Below are positions 15,843 through 24,073 of a stretch of 64,000 nt of DNA, piece after piece. This DNA is from JBKBUF01 sp046290815 (GTDB taxonomy: Bacteria > Bacteroidota > Bacteroidia > Cytophagales > Cytophagaceae), in NCBI GenBank assembly GCA_046290815.1, contig JBKBUF010000027.1:3036-67035 (forward strand), written 5' to 3'. Below the pieces are notes generated by a model. That model saw only the letters and a list, made by a program, of their open reading frames with translations. It searched no databases and was not told the DNA's origin. Every line of letters begins with the position of its first letter. Position 1 is the first letter of the stretch. The position numbers and the translations under genes are program-made.

Positions 15843-18800
15843 TCGCCTTCTTTATCCCTTCCAGGCTCTCTCCCAATACCGACACCTGCGCCAATAGCTT
15901 CGCCATATGATCCTGACCGTCCATGCCGCGGAATTTCTGGTTCTTGCGGAAGGTGGTTTTGATCTCTTCCCATCTCTCTTTCTCTTTTTCAGTCATCCAG
16001 CCTGCGATCTCTTTAAACTTTAAAAGATTCGCCTCAGCACCGGTAGTTAATGTTTGCGATTCGTTTTGATAATGACCAAGGATAAGATTTTTTAATTCTT
16101 CATCGTTCATCAGCGGAACCACTTTCTCCGCCATTTTATTCATATTACGATAAGAACCCTGCAACTTAAATGGAGGCTCTGTCCTGAACTCGTCTGATTG
16201 AGATGCTGATCTTATGTACTCAAGATTTACTTTCAGTACCAGTTCTCTTATGGCGTTAAGCTTCTTCAAAACTGATACCACTTCGTTGCTTTCTTCTGCA
16301 GAATAGGCACCTTCAAAATCAAGTCCCGTCTTATCTCCAGTTTCCACCAAAGAAAGGTATGAATGAACATCTTTAAGACTCTTATTAGAAACTCTTGATG
16401 TTACCGGATTAGAGGTAAGTGTATTTTCAATGTAGCTTAACTTAAATACATTGTCCTTGCCGCCAATGATATCACCGAGATTATAGGTATCTGCTCTGTT
16501 GGCAAGCATGTCCGGAATTTTAAACTTCTCTCCGCTTTCTGTATACGGATTACCGGCCATTACCACACATACCTTCTTGCCTCTGAAATCATAGGTTTTA
16601 CTTTTTCCTTTATAAACACCTTCAATTTTTCTCTGTCCGTCACAAAGGGAAATAAACTTCTGCAAAAATTCTGCGTTGCAATGTTGGATATCGTCAATGT
16701 ATATCATTACATTGTCTCCCATTTCAAAAGAGAGATTCAGCTTCTCCAACTCTTCTCTCGCTCCTGCATTGGTCGCCTCGGCCGGATCCAGCGATGTTAC
16801 TTTATGACCTAAAGCAGGACCATTGATTTTCATAAATATTAATCCTAGTCTGCTCGCCACATATTCCATCAATGTAGTCTTACCATAACCCGGAGGTGAT
16901 ATAAGCAGGAGCATACCCATTTGGTCTGTTCTCTTATTTTCTCCAACCACACCTATCTGTTTGGCCAGGTTCGCACCTATCAAAGGAAGATAAACTTCGT
17001 CAATCAGTTTGTTTCTGACAAAAGAGGAAAGCACCTTGGATTTAAACTCATCCAGTCTTAACTGTTGTTTATATGCATCTATTAACTGAATTTTCAGGTG
17101 CTGATACTTTTCAAAAGCCGAAGCATGCTGATTGATATATAATGACAACTTATTGATGAAGCTGTTATAGTCCAGCAAATACTTTCCCTTTTCAATAAGT
17201 GCATGTTCTCCGCTCAGGCCTTGTAACTCTACAGATGTTTCTGTACGAATAACTTCTCCCTGAGAATCTTCAAAGAGCAGCATAAGTGCTGTTTCTTTAA
17301 AAACTGAATTATCTGCTGCTAAACCTTCGCTGCTGCAGAAAGCCCTTATCCACTTCACTGCTGCCGATAATGTATTGGATGCATCGTTTTCAAATTTCTT
17401 TATCGACTCCTGAAACAGATCTCCATATTTATTCTTCTTCAGATAGGTGTTGAAGCTGTTATACAAATTGTGGGCAGGAAGGCTGGAAATAAATTTGTCA
17501 CCACGCAGCAATTCCATAAACAGGTATTCTGCGGCCTGGTGTGCAAGTTCATTATTAAACTGACCTGTTGCATCGTTGTATGCCATAATAGACAACTCTA
17601 CCTCATTTACCAGATCATCAAAGTCTCTTGCATCGGGGAATACTTTCAATATAAGTGAAAGTCCTTTGATTTTATTCTGAAGCAAGGTTCTTTGCTGCTC
17701 CTCTATCCCTGTATGATACCAGAACCTTGCACAGGCTCTTGCCTCTGAATTGTAAGTAAGCAGATCTATGCTTCTGTACAGTTTCATCAGCGCTTTCAAA
17801 ATTATTAGCGCATCTCTGTCACTCACACCTTTAAGGTAACCTTCTGCATAACGGGTAGACATAAACTTCTGGATAAACTCCAGCAACTCATTTTCACTCA
17901 TCAGCTCAAGATTTTCACTGATATTTTTATTGATATAGGATTGGAAAATAACGTAAGCCAGATATTCTCCTTTATAAATATCTCTGTTTTCAGAAACTAT
18001 AATCTGATTCCAGAAGGGCTTAGTCTGAATGAATGATTCGTCACTTATCCTTTCGAAAAATCCTGTACCGGTAATATGGTAAAACATTTCATTATCTCTG
18101 TTTACCATAGTAAGGTCTATAGGTTGTGTATTTACTGAGAAATGAAACTTACCGAATTTAATTACATTACCTCCTTCTGTGAACAGCTCCTGTTTATCTT
18201 TCAGCTGCCTGAGTGCATCTTCCTTTGCTGACTTTAATCTTCCCTGTATATCATCTGCCTTTACCGTATCCTTCAGTTCTTGTAGCTGCTTCACTATATC
18301 TCTCAGCTTATCGAGCATGAGATCAGAAGCGAAATAGCCATTGATGTCGGAAGCAGTTTTAAAGTTGTTCAAACGGTTTTTTACGCCGCTCAAAATTCTT
18401 TCTGCAGCGGACATAAGTGAGTTTGCTTTCCTGTTATTCTGCTCTACAAGCTGAAGTTTTCTGTTTTCAAAAGCTTCATATACCTCTTCTCTCTTTTCCG
18501 TTAGAGTAGTAATGAACTGATCGAAATCAGCAAACTTACCCTCAAGCTCCTCGATCTGTATCATTACCTTTGAAAGGTATTCATCACATTTCTCTGGCTG
18601 ATCTGATATATCCAGGTAATTGACAATAGACTGATCTATCAGCTTGATCTGGGCATGAAACTCAGCCAAACTTTCGGATTTTTTTAGTTCAAGCTTTTTA
18701 TTTCTGATCCCTGCCTTCAATTGATTAACTTCTGCAAAAACCAATGAGATGTTGTCAATAATTTTTGTAGTCTGTGTAGCATCTTCTATTTTTAGGTTGC

Positions 18801-20724
18801 TGACAATTTCAATCAGCATTTCCAGTTGTTTCGCAGCATTCCCTATTTCTTCCTCTACTTTTGTAGCCTCAGTTACCTTGGAAGCTTTTTCAATATCTGC
18901 CTTGAGCTGGATTGTTCTTTCTTTATAGGGCAGCAGGGATTTTTCCTGTAGAAGGAACTGTACACATGAACGGGAAAGTTTGTCTGTCTGCTCAGCTACC
19001 TGAGCTTCCATGTGCTTTACCTGCTCAACATCAACATACCTTAGCTCTTTCAAACCAATTATTTCTCCTCTGAGTTGACGTAGGTCTGAAAGGGCTTTAA
19101 CATAAGTATTGATATCCTGAAACTTCTCCCTCTTGATGAACGCCTGTACTTCATTTACTTTTTCATTGCAGGCTTTTACCTGTTGCAGGGTATTCTTCTT
19201 AATCCTTACGACTTTCTCAAACTCCTCTATCGTTGCCGATGCAGTATTCCGGATATCAGTTAAAGGAATAGCCAGATTGCAGGCATCTTCCTCTCTGATC
19301 CAGAAATAACTGTCGAGTACATCATTGCTTCTGTTTACAATATCGAGATAAAGATTTTCATAACTTTCGTCGTCTTTCCTGATTAAGTTAAGAAGCTCTG
19401 TACACTCGGACATAGCACGCACGATGTTTTTGTTACCGATCTTAAACAAATAAGAATCAGGAACAGATGCAGGCACGTAATCCTGAGAAGTAAATGCGGT
19501 CTGCCATATCTGAATGACATGGTGTTTGGAAGCTTCATCTTCCGTTAAAAAATAAATCAGCTCACCGTTTTTGAACAATGAATACCCGTTGCATACAATC
19601 AGGTTTTCTACCTTCTGTTGGATAATATTATATGGTAGCAGAATGTAAGCTCCATTGTCGCTATGATAAAAAACATATAGATGATCTTCTCCGTTAGGGG
19701 ATGAAATACGTTTTTCAAATTTCAACCCCTGTAATTCATTTTCAAAAAGCTTATACTCTCCTGTCTGCAAATAATAACCTTTTGAAAATATCAACCCTTG
19801 TGCATCAGGTAACAAAACACAGGAATCTTTTATAGCATCAATCCGCTGTGCTTTCTTTATTTTGTGATTGTAAACGATGTACCTGAAATTATCTTCCTTA
19901 AAGGGTCGAATCTTAAGAAGTATAATGTTACCCAGGTCTGCATAATACATTTCAGCATCATCCAGCCTTTGATCTTTATCTTCTACCGGTTCGGAATAAA
20001 TACCCTCCCCTGTATCGGTGTTGTCTTCTACTTTAATGGTAAGATCACCGCCAACTGTCTCGATAAAAACTTTATCCAGAACAGAAATATGAGGATGCTT
20101 TCCTTTTCTGTGATAATCTCTGGAAGTTCTCAACCATTCAAACTCGAACTGTGCAGGATATTTGAATTCACTTTCACTCCTGTTTCCTTCATATTTCAAG
20201 GAGGAACCCTGAATAAGCCACTTGAAAGTTTTGAAGTCATTAGGATTTTTCCCTATTCTGAAAACCATGTGAAGGTAGGGGCCAATCACAGCGAACTTTT
20301 CAAAATATGTGTTCTTGTAATACTTATAAAGCTCTCTGAAGTCCAGCTCGAACTGATCGATCTTAATCAGATCAAGTCCGGCAGCATGAAAAGATAGGTT
20401 GTTGAACTCATAGATACTGAATACATCGCTTAGGACTGTTTCTGATCTCAGTCCAATGTGTACGTTGTAACCAAAAAGCAGGTATTGCCCCAAAGCAATC
20501 ATATCTCTGGGGACGCAGTTATTTTCAGTGGTAATGCGGTCGGTAGCTATAAGTTTGGTTTCAATAGCGCCGAATACATTTTTCCGCTCTTCATTCAGCT
20601 TGTTGAGTCTCTCTGTAAGTTCGCTGCTTGCCTTCTCCAGTCTGCTTTTCAGAATCTCATAAGTACCGGCATCAAGCTGATTTTTTTGACTTTCTTTATG
20701 GTCACGGCTTTTGTTTTCAGCCAT
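15829..20724 (-). CDS. giant AAA ATPase of the flotillin/YqiJ-associated 'DNA repair ATPase' type
   Basis: A 1631-residue protein. Residues 1-45 coiled coil; 60-450 a beta-rich region without recognised motif (possibly a propeller-like sensor); 520-900 long coiled coils; 900-1240 alpha-helical; 1265-1480 an AAA domain with Walker A PPGYGKTT (Gly1281-Lys1282-Thr1283) and Walker B YIDDI (Asp1344-Asp1345), then sensor-like VVMAGNPY. Proteins of this type are often annotated DNA repair ATPase, but the operon here (YqiJ-like protein, flotillin, ATPase) points to an envelope role: the ATPase may remodel a flotillin scaffold. No signal peptide or membrane helix, so it is cytoplasmic. Its stop codon lies inside a heptamer repeat, and the 146-base gap to the flotillin gene contains a GCAAAG inverted repeat. 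Confidence 0.8.
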   Translation of the reverse strand: MAENKSRDHKESQKNQLDAGTYEILKSRLEKASSELTERLNKLNEERKNVFGAIETKLIATDRITTENNCVPRDMIALGQYLLFGYNVHIGLRSETVLSDVFSIYEFNNLSFHAAGLDLIKIDQFELDFRELYKYYKNTYFEKFAVIGPYLHMVFRIGKNPNDFKTFKWLIQGSSLKYEGNRSESEFKYPAQFEFEWLRTSRDYHRKGKHPHISVLDKVFIETVGGDLTIKVEDNTDTGEGIYSEPVEDKDQRLDDAEMYYADLGNIILLKIRPFKEDNFRYIVYNHKIKKAQRIDAIKDSCVLLPDAQGLIFSKGYYLQTGEYKLFENELQGLKFEKRISSPNGEDHLYVFYHSDNGAYILLPYNIIQQKVENLIVCNGYSLFKNGELIYFLTEDEASKHHVIQIWQTAFTSQDYVPASVPDSYLFKIGNKNIVRAMSECTELLNLIRKDDESYENLYLDIVNRSNDVLDSYFWIREEDACNLAIPLTDIRNTASATIEEFEKVVRIKKNTLQQVKACNEKVNEVQAFIKREKFQDINTYVKALSDLRQLRGEIIGLKELRYVDVEQVKHMEAQVAEQTDKLSRSCVQFLLQEKSLLPYKERTIQLKADIEKASKVTEATKVEEEIGNAAKQLEMLIEIVSNLKIEDATQTTKIIDNISLVFAEVNQLKAGIRNKKLELKKSESLAEFHAQIKLIDQSIVNYLDISDQPEKCDEYLSKVMIQIEELEGKFADFDQFITTLTEKREEVYEAFENRKLQLVEQNNRKANSLMSAAERILSGVKNRLNNFKTASDINGYFASDLMLDKLRDIVKQLQELKDTVKADDIQGRLKSAKEDALRQLKDKQELFTEGGNVIKFGKFHFSVNTQPIDLTMVNRDNEMFYHITGTGFFERISDESFIQTKPFWNQIIVSENRDIYKGEYLAYVIFQSYINKNISENLELMSENELLEFIQKFMSTRYAEGYLKGVSDRDALIILKALMKLYRSIDLLTYNSEARACARFWYHTGIEEQQRTLLQNKIKGLSLILKVFPDARDFDDLVNEVELSIMAYNDATGQFNNELAHQAAEYLFMELLRGDKFISSLPAHNLYNSFNTYLKKNKYGDLFQESIKKFENDASNTLSAAVKWIRAFCSSEGLAADNSVFKETALMLLFEDSQGEVIRTETSVELQGLSGEHALIEKGKYLLDYNSFINKLSLYINQHASAFEKYQHLKIQLIDAYKQQLRLDEFKSKVLSSFVRNKLIDEVYLPLIGANLAKQIGVVGENKRTDQMGMLLLISPPGYGKTTLMEYVASRLGLIFMKINGPALGHKVTSLDPAEATNAGAREELEKLNLSFEMGDNVMIYIDDIQHCNAEFLQKFISLCDGQRKIEGVYKGKSKTYDFRGKKVCVVMAGNPYTESGEKFKIPDMLANRADTYNLGDIIGGKDNVFKLSYIENTLTSNPVTSRVSNKSLKDVHSYLSLVETGDKTGLDFEGAYSAEESNEVVSVLKKLNAIRELVLKVNLEYIRSASQSDEFRTEPPFKLQGSYRNMNKMAEKVVPLMNDEELKNLILGHYQNESQTLTTGAEANLLKFKEIAGWMTEKEKERWEEIKTTFRKNQKFRGMDGQDHMAKLLAQVSVLGESLEGIKKAINDK

Positions 20725-20756
20725 AATAATTTAAAATTAAGTGTTGAAAAAAGGAT

Positions 20757-20867
20757 TTCACGCAAAGATTAGCAAAGGGAACGCAAAGACCGCAAAGGTT
20801 TTATAGGATTTAAAACAGTTTACCTATGCTTTGCGTTCTTTGCGAATCTTTGCCGTCCTTTGCGTGA
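20757..20867. repeat. GCAAAG inverted repeat with about 10-bp period
   Basis: The left arm has four GCAAAG units (starts 20762, 20772, 20783, 20792) and the right arm four CTTTGC units (starts 20829, 20838, 20848, 20858). The arms could pair as one long imperfect hairpin. It sits between the flotillin and ATPase genes. Similar ACGCAAAG strings are known as dispersed intergenic repeats in Bacteroidota. Confidence 0.85.
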
Positions 20868-20870
20868 ATA

Positions 20871-22958
20871 TTAATCCTTTAAGTTTTTAAACTTTAATCC
20901 AAGGCTGCTCACTGTCTGATCTGCAATACCTGCTGCCTTTACGTCTTTCAATAAAGTGTCAAGTGTGCTCTTCAAAGCATTATCGACTGTTTGTGAACTT
21001 AATCTCAACAGCAACGCAGATATGCTCAGATTTTTGATGTCAGCGCTGCTGATGCCATGGCTGGCAAGTATATTCTGAATTCTTTCGATTACATTTTCAG
21101 ATCCGTCACCAAGCAATGAATCTTTGATGCCGGTAAATACTTTGCTGTTGTCCACCATTCTGTCCATTGCTTTTCCTTTAGTAACAGACCCGACAATCTT
21201 GTCAAAGAAGGTAGTCTCACCGCCAACGATATCGATCTTAGCAGACTTCAATGCTTCAGACACAACTTTGGCTTGTGCTTCTGCAATATCTTTCTGGATA
21301 TGAATTTCCGCCAATTCGATAGCTTTTTCTTTCTCCAGCTTAAGTTTGAACTCTTCGTGGTCTTTACCAACTCCGTCAAGTTTCTTCATAGCTGCAGCCT
21401 TCTGCTCTATACCCTGAGCTTCCACTTCAAGTTTTTTGTTAAGTACTGTAGCTTCCACGATGCCTTTTTTCTCATCTGCAACAGCTTTTGCTTCTATACC
21501 TTTTGCTTCCGCCATGGCTTTTTTCTCCATCACTACGGCTTCTGTCGTTCCCTGTTTCTCTAATGCTTTAGCTTTAGCTTCGATCACCGTAGCCTCAGCA
21601 ACTCCTTTTGAAGACTCTTCAAGTACTACCACTTCCACTATAGTCTTTCTGGCATCTGCCTGCATCTCTGCAGCTTTTTGTTCTGCTTCCGCTTCGATCA
21701 GTTTCTGCTGCGCTTTGAGTTCTGCAGATGACTTCATTGCTTCAGCGAGTTTAATTTCTTTGATTTTCTTCTCTTCTGCCTCAGTAGTTGCCACAGTAAG
21801 TGCCACCTCTTTGGTTCTGTGAGCTTCAGCAAAAGTTTTGGTGTCTTTGATTTTTTCTTCTTCTTCTACTACTGATTTCTGCAATGCCACTCTTTCTCTT
21901 ATCACATCCTGAATGTTCTTTTTCTCCTCTTCCACTGCTTTTTCTTTCTCTATCTGAGCAAGCGCCACTACTCTTTCTTTCTCGTTTGCCTCAAGTAGTT
22001 TATCTTTTTCTACCCTTTGTGTTTCCACAGCCTCTGTTCTTTCTTTGCTCTTTGAAGCCACGATGATCTGGCGAAGTTTGTTTTCTTCGGCTATCTGAGT
22101 TTCCTCTTCTGCCTTGATTCTGGCTATATCCGCTTTCAATTTTTCCTCTGCAGTAACTTTTTCAGCTTCGGATCTCTCTCTTGCCTTGATGATGGCTACT
22201 TCTCTTGCCTGCTTCTCTTCGGTTTCGGTCAACTGTTTGTTCAACTCAAGGATAGCTTCTTTCGCTTCTACGTCCTGCTTCTTAATTACCTTTTCTTCAT
22301 TTCTTCTGATTTCGTTAGCAAGGATTTTTTGCTGAGCAGTCATCTCGGTAATTTTCTTAATACCTTGTGAGTCAAGAATGTTATCTACTTTAAGGAATTC
22401 AAGAGGAGTCTGCTCCAGATAATCTATAGCGCAGTCGTCAAGGATGTAACCGTTAAGGTCAGTTCCGATGATGTCAAGTATTTCCTGCTTGAATTTGTCA
22501 CGGTCTGAATAAAGATCAATGAATTCAAATCTTCTTCCGACAGTTTTCAAAGCTTCGGAAAACTTTGCATCGAAGATGGTGACAAGCGTATCTCTGTTAG
22601 ATGCTCTTTCGCAACCTATGGTCTGAGCTACTTTTACAACGTCTTCTACTGATTTGTTTACTCTCACGAAAAAGGCAACTTCTATATCAGCACGGATGTT
22701 GTCTTTACAAATCAATCCATCTTTGCCGATTCTTTTTATCTGAAGAGACTTCAATGATATATCCATGATCTCCATTTTGTGGAGCACAGGTATAACAAAC
22801 ATAGCAGAGAAAGTTACTTTCGTACCTCCGGCACCGGTTCTTACTATAGCTTTTCCCTGTGGAACTTTATTGTACCACTTGATCGCAAGTACAAATACTA
22901 TAAAAACGAAGAATAAAGAGCCGACAATAACGGTCAGCATTAAATTTTCCAGAAACAT
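20871..22958 (-). CDS. flotillin-like SPFH protein (YqiK type)
   Basis: A 695-residue membrane-anchored scaffold. One N-terminal membrane segment (about 7-27), an SPFH/PHB domain (30-210; starts with VPQGKAIVRTGAGG), then about 350 residues of nearly continuous coiled coil rich in A, E and K (215-570), and a C-terminal globular part (590-695). Domain order and the adjacent YqiJ-like gene match E. coli yqiJ-yqiK. Flotillins organise membrane microdomains and oligomerise through the coiled coil. It starts 36 bases after the YqiJ-like gene and is followed by the giant ATPase, so a three-part membrane-scaffold system is likely. Length is at the upper end for the family. Confidence 0.9.
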   Translation of the reverse strand: MFLENLMLTVIVGSLFFVFIVFVLAIKWYNKVPQGKAIVRTGAGGTKVTFSAMFVIPVLHKMEIMDISLKSLQIKRIGKDGLICKDNIRADIEVAFFVRVNKSVEDVVKVAQTIGCERASNRDTLVTIFDAKFSEALKTVGRRFEFIDLYSDRDKFKQEILDIIGTDLNGYILDDCAIDYLEQTPLEFLKVDNILDSQGIKKITEMTAQQKILANEIRRNEEKVIKKQDVEAKEAILELNKQLTETEEKQAREVAIIKARERSEAEKVTAEEKLKADIARIKAEEETQIAEENKLRQIIVASKSKERTEAVETQRVEKDKLLEANEKERVVALAQIEKEKAVEEEKKNIQDVIRERVALQKSVVEEEEKIKDTKTFAEAHRTKEVALTVATTEAEEKKIKEIKLAEAMKSSAELKAQQKLIEAEAEQKAAEMQADARKTIVEVVVLEESSKGVAEATVIEAKAKALEKQGTTEAVVMEKKAMAEAKGIEAKAVADEKKGIVEATVLNKKLEVEAQGIEQKAAAMKKLDGVGKDHEEFKLKLEKEKAIELAEIHIQKDIAEAQAKVVSEALKSAKIDIVGGETTFFDKIVGSVTKGKAMDRMVDNSKVFTGIKDSLLGDGSENVIERIQNILASHGISSADIKNLSISALLLRLSSQTVDNALKSTLDTLLKDVKAAGIADQTVSSLGLKFKNLKD

Positions 22959-22994
22959 AAAACAGAATATTAAATGGTTAAAAGTGTATGAAAA

Positions 22995-23612
22995 TTAATT
23001 ATTGGAATCGTAGGGTTCTGCAAGGTAGTAGCCTTTCGCAGGGAAGAACTCTATAAGAAGAGCTGACTGTCCTTTCTTTAAAATTTTTCCTTCAGAGGTT
23101 TTTACATGCACCAGGATAGAGTCACCATTGCGGTTTACTTCACCCTGTCCCATCTGTTGAGCGCTTGCTTCAATGGTAAGGGTGCAAACCGAACCTGTGA
23201 AATCTGAAGTCAATTCTTCTTCAGGCTTATTCAGCATTGCATAAACTTTGCTAAGCGGAGCGGTTACAATCTTAGTCAGAATAAAACCTCCGAAGATATT
23301 TGGAATAAATATCAGCAAACCTAACAGCAAACTGCTGTTTCCCAGATAATGGTTGCAGAACATGGTACCTGTCCAGAAGAACAGGGCAAAGAAGCTGATC
23401 ACGATAGTAATCGGAAGATCACCGAAGCCGACATATTTTGCTATGCCAGATTCGGAATGTGCATCCGCGTCGGTATGAACATCAGCATCGCCAAACATTT
23501 CAAGGTCGAAAAGACCAAGAAGATTGACAATCCAATAGAGCAATACCAATGCAAGTAATGCAGTTGCCGGCAGATTAGGAGCCTTAATGGCTTCCTCAAA
23601 TATTTCAATCAT
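22995..23612 (-). CDS. YqiJ-like (DUF1449/NfeD-related) membrane protein with OB-fold tail
   Basis: A 205-residue protein: three hydrophobic segments (about 17-35, 66-86 and 94-115), a soluble histidine/aspartate-rich loop between the first two (DADVHTDADAHSE), and a C-terminal OB-like beta domain (130-200: GSVCTLTIEASAQQMGQGEV ... GQSALLIEF). YqiJ and NfeD proteins are encoded next to flotillins and work with them in membrane organisation. It is the first gene of the YqiJ-flotillin-ATPase operon. Confidence 0.85.
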   Translation of the reverse strand: MIEIFEEAIKAPNLPATALLALVLLYWIVNLLGLFDLEMFGDADVHTDADAHSESGIAKYVGFGDLPITIVISFFALFFWTGTMFCNHYLGNSSLLLGLLIFIPNIFGGFILTKIVTAPLSKVYAMLNKPEEELTSDFTGSVCTLTIEASAQQMGQGEVNRNGDSILVHVKTSEGKILKKGQSALLIEFFPAKGYYLAEPYDSNN

Positions 23613-23876
23613 TGTTTAAGAATATAAAAGTTTAAAAAATGGATATGATGAGTATCCAGACTACTCCGTTGATTGCAGATTTATCTCGAATTAAAAATAA
23701 TTGCCGGCGGAGGAATCATAGTAAAAATAGCTTTTTTTACTTAATTCCCCAATGATGAAGAAAAGTAACCACTTCGGAAATAAAAAATATTTTATCCAGA
23801 CTGGTGGACAAAAAGTGGATAAAGTGTGGATAACAAAATGTCTGAACCAGGACACTCAGGATTAAAGGATTAGATT

Positions 23877-23911
23877 TGGAATGTTGAATGTTGAATGATG
23901 AATGTTGAATG
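23877..23911. repeat. degenerate 7-bp tandem repeat
   Basis: Five heptamers of the TTGAATG/ATGAATG type. Same family as the tracts at gene ends elsewhere in the window, but this one lies mid-intergenic. Confidence 0.8.
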
Positions 23912-23925
23912 TAGGTAAAAATTAA

Positions 23926-24010
23926 CGTCATTCCGACGCAGGAGGAATCTGTTAAATCTAATCATCGCAGATAATTTTGCGAGGCTTCGACTCCGCTCAG
24001 CCCGACGGAA
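23926..24010. repeat. dispersed Bacteroidota intergenic repeat (CATTCCGACG type)
   Basis: Contains CGTCATTCCGACGCAGGAGG and, 40 bases on, CTTCGACTCCGCTCAGCCCG. Strings like these are familiar REP-like intergenic elements in Bacteroidota. GC content is visibly higher than the flanks. Identification is from memory of the pattern. Confidence 0.55.
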
Positions 24011-24031
24011 TATTTATCAGCAGAGCGTAGC

Positions 24032-24073
24032 CATTCAACATTCAACATTCAGCATTCAGCATTTATAATTCAT
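24032..24073. repeat. degenerate 7-bp tandem repeat directly after the GH9 stop
   Basis: Six heptamers (CATTCAA twice, CATTCAG twice, CATTTAT, AATTCAT) abut the GH9 stop codon; on the minus strand they read ATGAATT, ATAAATG, then CTGAATG and TTGAATG. Confidence 0.85.

Larger units (their letters stand above)
23613..24072. other. 460-bp intergenic region made of repeats
   Basis: No supportable gene. It holds the upstream region of the yqiJ-like operon, an AT-rich hairpin with T and A runs around 23720-23741 that could terminate on either strand, two heptamer tracts (23877-23911 and 24032-24073) and a GC-richer dispersed-repeat element (23926-24010). A 64-codon frame here is spelled largely by the repeats and was rejected. 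Confidence 0.7.

Noticed and set aside
21273..22335. Several plus-strand frames inside the flotillin gene
   Set aside because: Mirror frames of the A/E/K-rich coiled coil, giving S/F/C/A-rich nonsense.
23737..23931. 64-codon minus-strand frame
   Set aside because: Its codons come mainly from the 7-bp repeat (HSSFNIQHS) and lack any protein-like feature.
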